A DNA stretch of 64,000 bases from TOLSYN sp963849065 (GTDB lineage Bacteria; Acidobacteriota; Terriglobia; Terriglobales; Acidobacteriaceae), in assembly GCA_963849065.1 (NCBI GenBank), contig CAWKFM010000004.1:248001-312000 (forward strand), given 5' to 3'. The notes below the pieces were generated by a model. The model made no database searches. It saw only the letters and a program-made list of their open reading frames with translations, and was not told the DNA's origin. The stretch's first letter is position 1. Every line of letters starts with the position of its first letter. Both the position numbers and the translations under genes were made by a program. This document shows, in pieces, positions 51,000 through 59,209 of this stretch.

Positions 51000-51990
51000 G
51001 TGAGATGGCTCCGCGCATGGCGGCGGCTACCTGGTCGAGGCCCGCGCGCTTCTGGTGCTCCACCATCTGCTGCTGGATGGCGATGGCTAGGTCGAGCGCG
51101 GCGCGACCGTCCTCCAGGGTGACCTCGGGGACGGAGCGCTGGCGGACGGCTCCGAGAAAGCTGCGCAACTCGGCGTGCAAGGGCTCTTCGTCGGTGACGG
51201 CCGGCTTGCAGGGTGCGATCTCAGGAAAGCCCGTGGCGGTTGGTTTGACGGTGAGCGAAAAGACATCGCGGCGCGAGTAATCGAGCGAGACGTATTGCGC
51301 GGGCTGGAAGAAGCGCAGCTTGCGGACACGCTCGGTGCTGATGCGGCTGGCGGTGAAGTTGGCGATGCAGCCGCTCTCGAATTCGATCCGGACGCTGGCG
51401 ATATCGACTTTGCCGGTGAGGACCGGAAGGCCGACAGCGCGGAGTTCGCGCACGGGAGAGTTGGCCATTTTGAGCACGATGTCCAAGTCGTGGATCATGA
51501 GGTCGAGGACGACATCGACATCGAGCGAGCGCGGGGTGAAGACGCTGAGTCGGTGGACCTCGAAGAACATGGGGCGGGTGAGCAGAGCCCAGGTGGCACG
51601 AACCGCAGGATTGAAGCGTTCCAAGTGACCGGCCTGACAGATGCGGTGATGCTGCCGGGCGAGGGCGATGAGAGCGTCGGCCTCGGCTACTGAGGGGGCC
51701 AGCGGCTTTTCGATGAGCACGTCGATGCCGCACTCCATGAGCTGGCGTGCGGTCTCCAGATGCGCGACGGTGGGGACGGCAACGCTGGCGGCGCGGACGC
51801 CGGGGCAGGCGGCGAGCATCTGGCCGACGGAGGCGAAGGCCTGACCGCCGAACTCGGCCGCCACGGCCTGGGCGCGCTCGAGGTTGGCGTCCACTACGGC
51901 AGCCAGTTGCACACCCTCGCTGCTCAATTCCTTGTACACCCGGGCGTGGTTGCGTCCAAAGGAGCCCACGCCGATTACGGCTACCTGCAT
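50974..51990 (-). CDS. Gfo/Idh/MocA-family NAD(P)-dependent oxidoreductase
   Basis: 338 aa. The Rossmann start MQVAVIGVGSFGRNHARVYK, AASVAVPTVAHLETARQLME, the EKP motif (GIDVLIEKPLAPSVAEADAL), GHLERFNPAVR and the catalytic-region DLMIHDLDIVLKM. Similar enzymes act on nucleotide sugars such as UDP-GlcNAc 3-dehydrogenases, which would fit an envelope role, but the substrate cannot be assigned here. I start at MQVAVIGV (51990); a GTG at 52005 is an alternative, and the open frame reaches 52146. Confidence 0.88.
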   Translation of the reverse strand: MQVAVIGVGSFGRNHARVYKELSSEGVQLAAVVDANLERAQAVAAEFGGQAFASVGQMLAACPGVRAASVAVPTVAHLETARQLMECGIDVLIEKPLAPSVAEADALIALARQHHRICQAGHLERFNPAVRATWALLTRPMFFEVHRLSVFTPRSLDVDVVLDLMIHDLDIVLKMANSPVRELRAVGLPVLTGKVDIASVRIEFESGCIANFTASRISTERVRKLRFFQPAQYVSLDYSRRDVFSLTVKPTATGFPEIAPCKPAVTDEEPLHAELRSFLGAVRQRSVPEVTLEDGRAALDLAIAIQQQMVEHQKRAGLDQVAAAMRGAISLGVTPSEV

Positions 51991-52217
51991 TGTTTGGTGA
52001 CTCACGTCTTTATTTTCGCAGATGCGGCGGCTGGGGTGAAGTGACAGAGTTTCGGAGATGCACCAGCTGTTACAAATCTTCACCTCTGCACGGATCGGTT
52101 CCGGCGGCCCGTCCGGCGCAGACGCCAGGGCGGGAATCCCATACAATGGCCCATGCCGCCGGAGAGTTGGCGGCGGATCGGGACGTGTTTTTCATGGAGC
52201 CCAGGAGGTGAACTGGC

Positions 52218-52802
52218 ATGGCGGCCAAGTCCAAAATGCGCAAGACTGCGATAGCCGGGAGCGGCGAAGCTTCGACTCGGCTGTCCCAGACGCGGGACTC
52301 CCAGCCGAAGCTGTCGCACTACGACAGCTCGGGACGGGCCACCATGGTGGATGTTTCGGGAAAAGCGCCCACGGTGCGCATGGCGGAGGCCAGCGCGCGG
52401 GTGGTGATGAGCCCGAAGGTTCTGGCGGCCCTGCCGGACAATCCCAAGGGCGATCCGTTCGAGGTGGCCCGGATTGCGGGGATACAGGCGGCCAAACGCA
52501 CGTGGGAGCTAATACCAATGTGTCATCCGGTGGCCCTGAGCTTCGTGGATATCTCGTATTCGCTGTGCGAAGATGGGGTCGCGCTGCTCTCCCGGGCCAC
52601 GACGACAGCCGGAACCGGGGTGGAGATGGAGGCTCTAACGGCGGTCTCGGTGGCGGCGCTTACGATTTATGACATGTGCAAGGCTTTAGACAAGGGCATC
52701 GAGATCCGTTCGATCCAGCTGGAGCGCAAGCAGGGCGGCAAGAGCGGAGAGTACCAGCGCAGCTCCGCTGGCGCGGATTGCGATGCAAGAAAGGCGAAAT
52801 GA
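52218..52802 (+). CDS. moaC: Cyclic pyranopterin monophosphate synthase MoaC
   Basis: With MoaA it converts GTP to cPMP for the molybdenum cofactor. 194 aa. A 30-residue basic extension precedes the core LSHYDSSGRATMVDVSGKAP, RVVMSPKVLAALPDNPKGD, AAKRTWELIPMCHPVALSFV and TTAGTGVEMEALTAVSVAAL then TIYDMCKAL. AGGAGGTG precedes the ATG. Other moa genes are absent from the window. Its stop overlaps the start of the receiver-DUF4388 gene. Confidence 0.95.
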   Translation: MAAKSKMRKTAIAGSGEASTRLSQTRDSQPKLSHYDSSGRATMVDVSGKAPTVRMAEASARVVMSPKVLAALPDNPKGDPFEVARIAGIQAAKRTWELIPMCHPVALSFVDISYSLCEDGVALLSRATTTAGTGVEMEALTAVSVAALTIYDMCKALDKGIEIRSIQLERKQGGKSGEYQRSSAGADCDARKAK

Positions 52803-53602
52803 TGGGCCCGGAGATCGACGTATTGGTGGTGGACGATAATGCTTCGATTCGCGAGTTGCTGCTGAAGTCGCTTTCGCGCCTGGCGTCGGTGCATGCGGTT
52901 GGCAGTGCCGCAGAGGCGCTGCGGCGGACTGAGACCCAGGCGCCGGACCTGGTGGTGTGCGACTACCGGATGCCGGGGCTGAGCGGCCTGGAGCTGCTGG
53001 GCAAGCTGGCCGGCGCCTGCCCTCAGGCCGCGGTCGTGATGCTGGCATCGCGGGCCGATATTGCCGGTCCATTGGCGGGCTGCGGCCCCATGGTGGAAGA
53101 GTTTATCGAAAAGCCGTTTTTTGTGGACGAGGCCACGGCGCGGATCAAGCGGGTGCTGGACCGGGTGGTGCTGAGCAAGGCGACGCGCGAGGCTGGCGAC
53201 TCGACCAGCGTGCGCGGAACCCTGGCGCAGATGTCCGTGATGGACCTGCTGCAGACCCTGGATATCGGGCGCAAGAGCTGCATTCTGCTGCTGACCCGCA
53301 ATGGGCAGCGCTGCGAAATGATCTTCCACGATGGTCAACTGGTCCATGCCACCATGGGCTCGTTGGGCGGAGAGCCGGCGGTGTACAAGGTGGTGGCCTG
53401 GACCGACGGCGCGTTCCGGATCGATTTTGAGCGCAGGGAATGCCCGCGGACGGTCACCCGCAGCACCCAGTCGGTGCTGATGGAGGCACTGCGGCTGTTC
53501 GACGAGGCCCAGCGCGATGGAGACACGGAAGAGAGCTCTGGAGTGGGTTCGGGGTTTGCGTCCTCCTCGACGGCCGCTCCGGCTTCCGCCTTCGGATTCT
53601 AG
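52799..53602 (+). CDS. Response regulator with C-terminal DUF4388 (PATAN-like) domain
   Basis: 267 aa. Receiver domain (2-125): VLVVDDNASIRELLLKSLSR, LVVCDYRMPGLSG with the phospho-Asp, and FIEKPF. DUF4388 follows (about 145-225): RGTLAQMSVMDLLQTLDIGR then CEMIFHDGQLVHATMGSLGG. A Ser/Ala-rich tail ends the protein. DUF4388 proteins are common in regulators of motility and development in delta-proteobacteria-like and acidobacterial genomes; the output here is unknown. The ATG overlaps the moaC TGA (ATGA), so it is coupled to moaC. Confidence 0.9.
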   Translation: MMGPEIDVLVVDDNASIRELLLKSLSRLASVHAVGSAAEALRRTETQAPDLVVCDYRMPGLSGLELLGKLAGACPQAAVVMLASRADIAGPLAGCGPMVEEFIEKPFFVDEATARIKRVLDRVVLSKATREAGDSTSVRGTLAQMSVMDLLQTLDIGRKSCILLLTRNGQRCEMIFHDGQLVHATMGSLGGEPAVYKVVAWTDGAFRIDFERRECPRTVTRSTQSVLMEALRLFDEAQRDGDTEESSGVGSGFASSSTAAPASAFGF

Positions 53603-53632
53603 GCAGTTGTCGGGCTGGTGAGTCCTGCTTTC

Positions 53633-53681
53633 CCAGGTTCGGCGCCGCAAAAAAACGCGGCGCCGAACCTGGCGCACCCGG
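53633..53681 (+). repeat. A-loop GC hairpin, repeat family 3 (copy 2), 16-bp perfect stem
   Basis: CCAGGTTCGGCGCCGC, loop AAAAAAAC, GCGGCGCCGAACCTGG, then CGCACCCGG. All 16 pairs are perfect. The sequence is related to 26773-26820. It lies 30 bp after the receiver-DUF4388 gene and may serve as its terminator. Confidence 0.8.
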
Positions 53682-53775
53682 CTTCGAAACAGCCACCGCT
53701 CGGATGATTACCCATCTGAGTCTCGCATCCGGCGTGTAACCTTCCTGCCGGTGCCCTGCTATATACTCCAAAAGA

Positions 53776-54759
53776 ATGCCCGCATTTCATAAAGCCCTCC
53801 TTCTATTCAATCCTGTTGCCGGAAGCCACCTGGAGCGCCGGGTAGCAACCGTTCGCCGCATTGCGGAGATTTTCAGGCGGGCCGGAGTGGAGGTGCACAT
53901 CGACGCCACGCGGGCGCGCGGCTCGGCCGGAGAGCAGGCGCGTGCGGCAATCGCCTCCGGCTGCGATGCGGTGATTGCCTGCGGCGGAGACGGCACGGTC
54001 TTTGAGGTGCTGCAGGGCGTAGCCGAGAGCAATGCGATGATGGGTGTCATTCCGCTGGGTACGGGCAACGTGCTGGCGCACGACCTGGGATTAGCGGGAA
54101 ATCCGGAGCGTGCGGCGGCGCAGCTGCTGGGCTTTACGCCGCACAGCATCTCGCTGGGACGCATTCAGTCGATGGGGCGCTCGCGCTTTTTTACGGTTGC
54201 GGCCGGGGTGGGCGTGCATGCCGAGCTTATCTACCGGGCCAACGCCCGGGCGAAGCAGAGAGGCGGCTACCTTGCCTACTACTCGCAGGGCATGAAGCTG
54301 CTCTTCCGGCATCCGTTCGTCGCCTTTCCGGTGGAAATCACGACGAACGATGGGGCGGTGATCAAGACGACCGCGCTGGAGATGGTGGCCATGCGGGTGC
54401 GGTCGTTTGGCGGGCCGCTGCGGCATTGGCGTCCGGGCAGTTCCCTGCTCTCGCCGGAGCTGCGTCTGGTTCTGCTGCGCAATGCCAGCCGGGCGCACAT
54501 TTTGCGCTATGCGCTGCAGGCGCTGACCGGCATTGCTCCCTTTGACGAGTTGGAGACGCCCGACGCCGATTTCTCGTTTGTCTTCGCCAAGTCGGTGCGA
54601 TGTTTTGTCCCGGAGGTGCGCGCCGCCGAGCTGCGGGTGCAGGCCGATGGCGAGCTGCTGGGGCCGGCGCCGGTCGATCTCTCGATTGTTCCCCAGGCGT
54701 TGAGGATGTTGATTCCGGCCGAGGAATGGCGTTCGGCACTGGCGGCGTTCAAAAACTGA
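53776..54759 (+). CDS. Diacylglycerol-kinase-family lipid kinase (YegS-like)
   Basis: 327 aa. ALLLFNPVAGSHLERRVATV, the ATP-site CDAVIACGGDGTVFEVLQGV, IPLGTGNVLAHDLGL and VGVHAELIY are the DAGK catalytic-domain motifs. The C-terminal beta-rich part ends in ELRVQADGELLGPAPVDLSI. It phosphorylates a membrane lipid such as diacylglycerol or phosphatidylglycerol. The stop overlaps the next ATG by one base (TGATG). Confidence 0.92.
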   Translation: MPAFHKALLLFNPVAGSHLERRVATVRRIAEIFRRAGVEVHIDATRARGSAGEQARAAIASGCDAVIACGGDGTVFEVLQGVAESNAMMGVIPLGTGNVLAHDLGLAGNPERAAAQLLGFTPHSISLGRIQSMGRSRFFTVAAGVGVHAELIYRANARAKQRGGYLAYYSQGMKLLFRHPFVAFPVEITTNDGAVIKTTALEMVAMRVRSFGGPLRHWRPGSSLLSPELRLVLLRNASRAHILRYALQALTGIAPFDELETPDADFSFVFAKSVRCFVPEVRAAELRVQADGELLGPAPVDLSIVPQALRMLIPAEEWRSALAAFKN

Positions 54760-55982
54760 TGGAACCTGTTACCCACCTACTGACCGGCGCAACTCTGGCC
54801 CGCACCGGCTTCAACCGGAAGACCGCGCTGGCCACGGTGACCATGATGCTTGCGGCCGAGGCGGCGGACCTGGATATCGTGGCCATGGTGAAGGGCTCGG
54901 CTTGCGAGTTCATCGAGCACCGGGGCATTACCCATACCTTCGTGGCGATTCCGTTCCTTGCGGGGTTGGTAGTGGGCGTGATCTGGCTGGCAGACACGCT
55001 CTGGCAAAGGTCCCGACGGGCGCGCGGGCTGGCGCCGGCACCGCTGCGCCGATGGGGGTTGCTCTACCTGCTGGCCTGCGTGGCGGCGCTCTCCCACCTG
55101 CTGCTGGACTTTACCAACAGCTACGGATTGCGGCCCTTCTTTCCCTTTTCGCGGCACTGGTATGCGTGGGACATCGTGTTCATCTTCGAGCCCTTGATAA
55201 CGGCGGCGCTGCTGGCGGCGCTGGTGCTTCCGTGGCTGTTCGGCCTGGTGAATCAGGAGATTGGCGGACGCTCCAACGGCCCACGGGGACGCGGCGCCGC
55301 GATTGCCGCGCTGCTGTTTATTGTGGTGCTGTGGGGAGTGCGCGACTTTGAGCACCGGCGCGCGCTGGCCGCCATGGATGGCGTCGAGTTTCAGGGTGAG
55401 CCGTCGATTCGCAGGGGGGCATTTCCCTACATGGTGAACCCGTTCCGGTGGGCGGGGGTGGCCGAGATCTCCAATGCCTACGTTTCGATGGAGGTGGATT
55501 CGCTGCGCCCGGAGGTCGATCCCGGCAATCGCGCCGAAACCTACTACAAGCCGCAACCTGCGGCGGCGACGGATGCGGCGGAGAAGACCGGCTTGGGACG
55601 CGCGTATTTGGAGTGGGCCCGATTCCCGCTGGTGGAGGCCGAGGCGCTAGGCGAGCCCACCCCGGGATACCTGGTGCACTTCAGCGACGTGCGTTTTATG
55701 TACCCGGACTCCCCTCTGGAGAGCTATTCCGGTACGGATTCGGGGCACCACCGCCACCCGCTGGAGGCTTACGTGCTTCTGGACTCCGATCTGCGGATGA
55801 TGCGGGAGGGCTTTGGCTCGCCCACGGGGCAGCAGGAAAGGACTCAGACAGCGCCGGGTCAGGTAACGGTGCGCCGCCGGCTGCAGGCTCACGGGTCGGG
55901 TAACGCCTGGCTGCCGGCTGCAGAGGCCAAGTCGGGTAACGGTGCGCCGCCGGCTGCAGGCGCGGGGCCTAAGTCTTTTTAG
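54759..55982 (+). CDS. YdjM/YbcI-type membrane-bound metal-dependent hydrolase
   Basis: 407 aa. MEPVTHLLTGATLARTGF, AAEAADLDIVAMV, EHRGITHTFVAIPFLAGLVV and ACVAALSHLLLDFTNSYGLR give the conserved His/Asp metal ligands between membrane helices. About 5 transmembrane segments precede a large soluble C-terminal part (from about 200). The last 30 residues (SGNAWLPAAEAKSGNGAPPA) come from two family-2-like repeat units. The reaction is unknown. It is coupled to the lipid kinase. Confidence 0.85.
   Translation: MEPVTHLLTGATLARTGFNRKTALATVTMMLAAEAADLDIVAMVKGSACEFIEHRGITHTFVAIPFLAGLVVGVIWLADTLWQRSRRARGLAPAPLRRWGLLYLLACVAALSHLLLDFTNSYGLRPFFPFSRHWYAWDIVFIFEPLITAALLAALVLPWLFGLVNQEIGGRSNGPRGRGAAIAALLFIVVLWGVRDFEHRRALAAMDGVEFQGEPSIRRGAFPYMVNPFRWAGVAEISNAYVSMEVDSLRPEVDPGNRAETYYKPQPAAATDAAEKTGLGRAYLEWARFPLVEAEALGEPTPGYLVHFSDVRFMYPDSPLESYSGTDSGHHRHPLEAYVLLDSDLRMMREGFGSPTGQQERTQTAPGQVTVRRRLQAHGSGNAWLPAAEAKSGNGAPPAAGAGPKSF
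55895..55972 (+). repeat. Two family-2-like units at the 3' end of the hydrolase gene
   Basis: Unit 1 is GTCGGGTAACGCCTGGCTGC then CGGCTGCAG; unit 2 is GTCGGGTAACGGTGCGCCGC then CGGCTGCAGGCG. Both begin GTCGGGTAACG and end CCGGCTGCAG. They are read in frame. Confidence 0.6.
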
Positions 55983-56448
55983 CCAGCTGCTGGAGCGCTT
56001 GGCCTTCGACCCGAACCGGAAGCCACTGTTTCATCCGCTTGCCGCCGAGGCTTTCGTAGAATTCGATGGCCGGGGTATTCCAATCGAGCACTAGCCACTC
56101 GTAGCGGCCGCAGTTCTGGGCGGCGGCGATGCGGGCCACATGCAGCAGCAGCGCCTTGCCGATGCCTTTGCCGCGATGCTCAGGATTGACGAAGAGGTCG
56201 TCGAGGAAGATTCCCTGGCGGCCCTTCCAGGTGGAGTAGTTGTAGAAGTAGAGGGCGAAGCCGACCGGCTCGCCGTTCCACTCGGCGAGCGCGCAGTGGA
56301 AGCGCGGGTGGTCGCCGAAGCCGTCGCGTAGCAGGTCCTGCTCGGTGGCCTCGACGGCGTGCGGTTCGTGCTCGTACTCGGCCAAGCCCCGAATCAGCTT
56401 CAGGATAGTGCCCACGTCCTCGGCCTGGGCCGCGCGAATCTCAAGCAT
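55969..56448 (-). CDS. GNAT N-acetyltransferase (SSAT-like)
   Basis: 159 aa. IRAAQAEDVGTILKLIRGLA then EYEHEPHAVEATEQDLLRDG, FALYFYNYSTWKGRQGIFLD and the acetyl-CoA loop FVNPEHRGKGIGKALLLHVA. The GLAEYE and FYNYSTWKG..LDDL segments match the spermidine/spermine (diamine) acetyltransferase branch; the true amine is unproven. GGAGGACG precedes the ATG. Its 3' end overlaps the converging hydrolase gene by 14 bp. Confidence 0.9.
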   Translation of the reverse strand: MLEIRAAQAEDVGTILKLIRGLAEYEHEPHAVEATEQDLLRDGFGDHPRFHCALAEWNGEPVGFALYFYNYSTWKGRQGIFLDDLFVNPEHRGKGIGKALLLHVARIAAAQNCGRYEWLVLDWNTPAIEFYESLGGKRMKQWLPVRVEGQALQQLAKKT

Positions 56449-56558
56449 GCTCGTCCTCCGCAAGCAAAATAAACCAGCTGCTGAAAGTCTAGCGCATCGT
56501 GGGAAGGGCTGCGGCAGATGCGGCTGGCGCGGGCCAACCGGCGGCCTCCATGGATTGC

Positions 56559-56602
56559 CTCGGGTACGCGGCAAGAGATGCCGCTTCGGCCCCAGGCGCC
56601 CG
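56559..56602 (+). repeat. Family-2 repeat
   Basis: CTCGGGTACGCGGCAAGAGA then TGCCGCTTCGGCCCCAGGCG. The GCGGCA/TGCCGC stem is intact. It lies between GNAT and dacB. Confidence 0.7.
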
Positions 56603-56607
56603 GCCGG

Positions 56608-58272
56608 TCAGTTCCCCGTGCGCGCGGCTTCGAGGACGATCTGGTCGATGACTTCGCTGGCCTGTCTGCCGGACAGGGTGTGGTGGTTGCCGAGGATCGA
56701 AAAGACCAGTTGCTGGCCGGTGGCCATGGTGAGATATCCGGAGAGAACGTTGACGTGGTCGAGCGTGCCGGTCTTGGCGCGCAGCAGGGCTCCGGCAGGA
56801 AGGGTTTGGAAGCGCCCCGACAGGGTTCCGTCCACTCCGGCGAGCGGCAGGGAGTCGATGAATTCCGCGCCCCAGGGCTGGCTGGCCGCGTAACGCAGCA
56901 GCTTTACGGTGGCTTGGGGCGAGACCAGGTTCAGGCGGGAGAGTCCGGAGCCGTCGTAAAAGATGTATTCCTCTTGCGATAGGCCCGCCTGGGTTAAAAA
57001 CCCGCGCAATACTTCGAGACCGGCGGCCACCGAGCCGCTGGTGCCCTTCTCGCGCCCCAACAGGCGGAGCAGCATTTCGGCGTGGAGATTCTGGCTGACC
57101 TTGTTGATGACGCGGATGTCCACGCCGAGCGGCGGCGAATCGTGGACGGCGAGAACCACGGGCTGAGAGCGCGGGAGAGCGCTACCGTAGTTACCAACAT
57201 AGTCACCCAGGGCGCTGGTGAGCGGAGCTGCCTGTGGCGGGCCGCCAGTCGCACTGCCCTCCGCAGCGCCGCCGTTCGCCAGGCCCGCTCCATTGGCCGT
57301 ATTTGCTTTCACCGGCAGGGTGCCGAGCTCGTTCCTCTCCAGATGACGAGCGCGGGTGCGGCCATGAAGGACGACGCCGCGCCTGGCCAGCAATTCGGCG
57401 AGCAGGCGAGCGCACCACTGCGCCGGGTCCTCAATGGCCAGCGCCTCGCTGGTGGCAGGGTCGTTCACAGGAATGGTGCCCCAGAGCTGCACGCGGTTGG
57501 AGCCCATGTGGCGATCAATGGAAATTTTGCGCGGGCCGCTGCCGGCAGGCGTGGTCACGATGCGGTTTTCGATCGCGTAATCCCCGGCGAAAGGCGAGGC
57601 GGTAACGAGGGCGTGCTCGCCGGGGTGTGCACCGGGAACAATGTTGAAGTACACCACGTTGTCATTGACAGCCAGGGCGGAGACCGGAGCGCCCGACTCC
57701 CAGACGAGGTCCTCCTGCGACCATCCCCGGCCGTAGGGTTCATCGACGTAAAAGCTGTCGTCAGCGACGATGTCGCCCTCGATGACTTTGACGCCATGGG
57801 CCACGATCTGATCGGCGAGTTCCTCGATGACGCGAGCGGGAGGAAAGGGCCGCTCGGTTTTCAGGTCGAAAGGAAGCGCGCGGCCGCTCAGGTTAGGGTC
57901 GCCACGGCCTACCAGCACCAAGTCTCCGGTGAGGCGTCCGGATGCGTCGGGCGGGGCGGCGGATTCGATGGTGGTTCGAAAGCGGTAGTTGGGGCCGATG
58001 AGCGCCAGGGCCGCGGCGGTGGTGAAGAGCTTGGTGTTGGAAGCTGGAGAAAAGAGGCGGTCGGCTTCGTGCGAATAGAGAACCTCTCCGGTATCCAGAT
58101 CCTCGATCTCAACGCCCCAGAAGCCGCGCACCACGTCGGCCCGTGCCAGGATGGCATCCACCCGGCGCGCGAGCTCCTTGTGCGGAGCGGCAGAGGCAGC
58201 CACGCTGCAGAGCAGGAGCAGAAGGCCGGTCCACGCAAGCGTTTTTAGAGAGCCACAGAACCGCGGATGCAT
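56608..58272 (-). CDS. dacB: D-alanyl-D-alanine carboxypeptidase/endopeptidase (PBP4 type)
   Basis: A periplasmic peptidoglycan hydrolase of class C type. 554 aa with a signal peptide (LLLLLCSVAASAAPHK). SxxK motif FSPASNTKLFTTAAALAL (Ser/Lys around 80), SxN-region FYDGSGLSRLNLVS and the third motif LRAKTGTLDHVNVLSG. The domain inserted between motifs 1 and 2 is as in E. coli PBP4 but longer, with a Gly/Ala-rich stretch (about 330-350). Confidence 0.93.
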   Translation of the reverse strand: MHPRFCGSLKTLAWTGLLLLLCSVAASAAPHKELARRVDAILARADVVRGFWGVEIEDLDTGEVLYSHEADRLFSPASNTKLFTTAAALALIGPNYRFRTTIESAAPPDASGRLTGDLVLVGRGDPNLSGRALPFDLKTERPFPPARVIEELADQIVAHGVKVIEGDIVADDSFYVDEPYGRGWSQEDLVWESGAPVSALAVNDNVVYFNIVPGAHPGEHALVTASPFAGDYAIENRIVTTPAGSGPRKISIDRHMGSNRVQLWGTIPVNDPATSEALAIEDPAQWCARLLAELLARRGVVLHGRTRARHLERNELGTLPVKANTANGAGLANGGAAEGSATGGPPQAAPLTSALGDYVGNYGSALPRSQPVVLAVHDSPPLGVDIRVINKVSQNLHAEMLLRLLGREKGTSGSVAAGLEVLRGFLTQAGLSQEEYIFYDGSGLSRLNLVSPQATVKLLRYAASQPWGAEFIDSLPLAGVDGTLSGRFQTLPAGALLRAKTGTLDHVNVLSGYLTMATGQQLVFSILGNHHTLSGRQASEVIDQIVLEAARTGN

Positions 58273-58315
58273 CAGGAGCGAATTCTAGCATTGTTGTGGA
58301 AAGGCACTGGCCAGA

Positions 58316-58355
58316 TCCCACATCTGCCAAAGGACGGCTAGAACGGGGCACCCCC
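58316..58355 (+). repeat. Chimeric dispersed hairpin (arms from two subtypes)
   Basis: The left arm CCCACATCTGCC is of the CATCTGCC subtype. The right side GGCTAGAACGGGGCACCCCC belongs to the CTAGCC/acGGGG subtype. The arms no longer pair well. It lies between panC and dacB. Confidence 0.75.
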
Positions 58356-58360
58356 GTCTG

Positions 58361-59209
58361 TTAGCGAGGTGGCAGCAGGAGATTGTCGATGAGGCGGGTG
58401 GGGCCGAAGGATGCGGCGACGGCGGCGAGTGCGCCGTGAGTGATATCGGCGACGGGTTCGAGCGTATCCGGGTTGATGATTTCGAAGTAGTCGAGTTGGG
58501 CGGCGGGTTCGGAGGCGAGGATGGCGAGTGCGGCGGCGCGCAGGCGCGCGGAATCCGTCTCTCCTGCGGCGGTCAGGGATTCGATCCGCAGCAGGGAGCG
58601 GTGAAGGACCAGAGCCTGGCGGAGCTGGCCGGCGGAGAGATAGGCGTTGCGCGAGGAGAGCGCGAGGCCGTCGGCTTCGCGCACGATGGGTGCGACGATC
58701 ATCTCGATGGGCAGGTTGAGATCGCGCACCATGCGGCGCAGCACGGCGACCTGGGCGGCATCTTTCTGGCCGAAGACGGCGCAGTCGGGCTGCACGATGT
58801 GGAAGAGCTTGGCGACCACGGTGCTGACGCCGCGAAAGTGTCCGGGGCGGGAGCGTCCGTCGAGCCTGTCGCTGAGTTCCTGGACGTGGACGACCGTGGT
58901 GGCTCCGGCGGGATACATCTGCTCGGCGGAGGGGGCAAAGACCAGATCGACGCCCTCGTCTTCGAGCTGGGCGCAATCGGACTGCAGGGTGCGGGGGTAG
59001 CGGGCGAAGTCCTCGGCGGGTCCGAACTGCAATGGATTGACAAATATCGATACCACGACGAGCGAGGCGTGGGCGCGCGCATGGCGCACCAGCGAGAGAT
59101 GGCCCTCATGCAGGGCTCCCATGGTAGGAACGAAGCCGATGGTGAGGCCCTGCACTATGGCCGCGCGGCTGGCGGCCTGCATTTCGCCGATGTCGTGGAT
59201 GATCTTCAT
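58361..59209 (-). CDS. panC: Pantothenate synthetase
   Basis: It joins pantoate and beta-alanine with ATP to give pantothenate. 282 aa. FVPTMGALHEGHLSLVRHAR (HxGH-type), SIFVNPLQFGPAEDFARYPR, GHFRGVSTVVAKLFHIVQPD, FGQKDAAQVAVLRRMVRDLN and the KMSKS-like LALSSRNAYLS. Its ATG overlaps the stop of the secreted-protein gene by 4 bp. Supplies CoaX with substrate. Confidence 0.97.
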   Translation of the reverse strand: MKIIHDIGEMQAASRAAIVQGLTIGFVPTMGALHEGHLSLVRHARAHASLVVVSIFVNPLQFGPAEDFARYPRTLQSDCAQLEDEGVDLVFAPSAEQMYPAGATTVVHVQELSDRLDGRSRPGHFRGVSTVVAKLFHIVQPDCAVFGQKDAAQVAVLRRMVRDLNLPIEMIVAPIVREADGLALSSRNAYLSAGQLRQALVLHRSLLRIESLTAAGETDSARLRAAALAILASEPAAQLDYFEIINPDTLEPVADITHGALAAVAASFGPTRLIDNLLLPPR

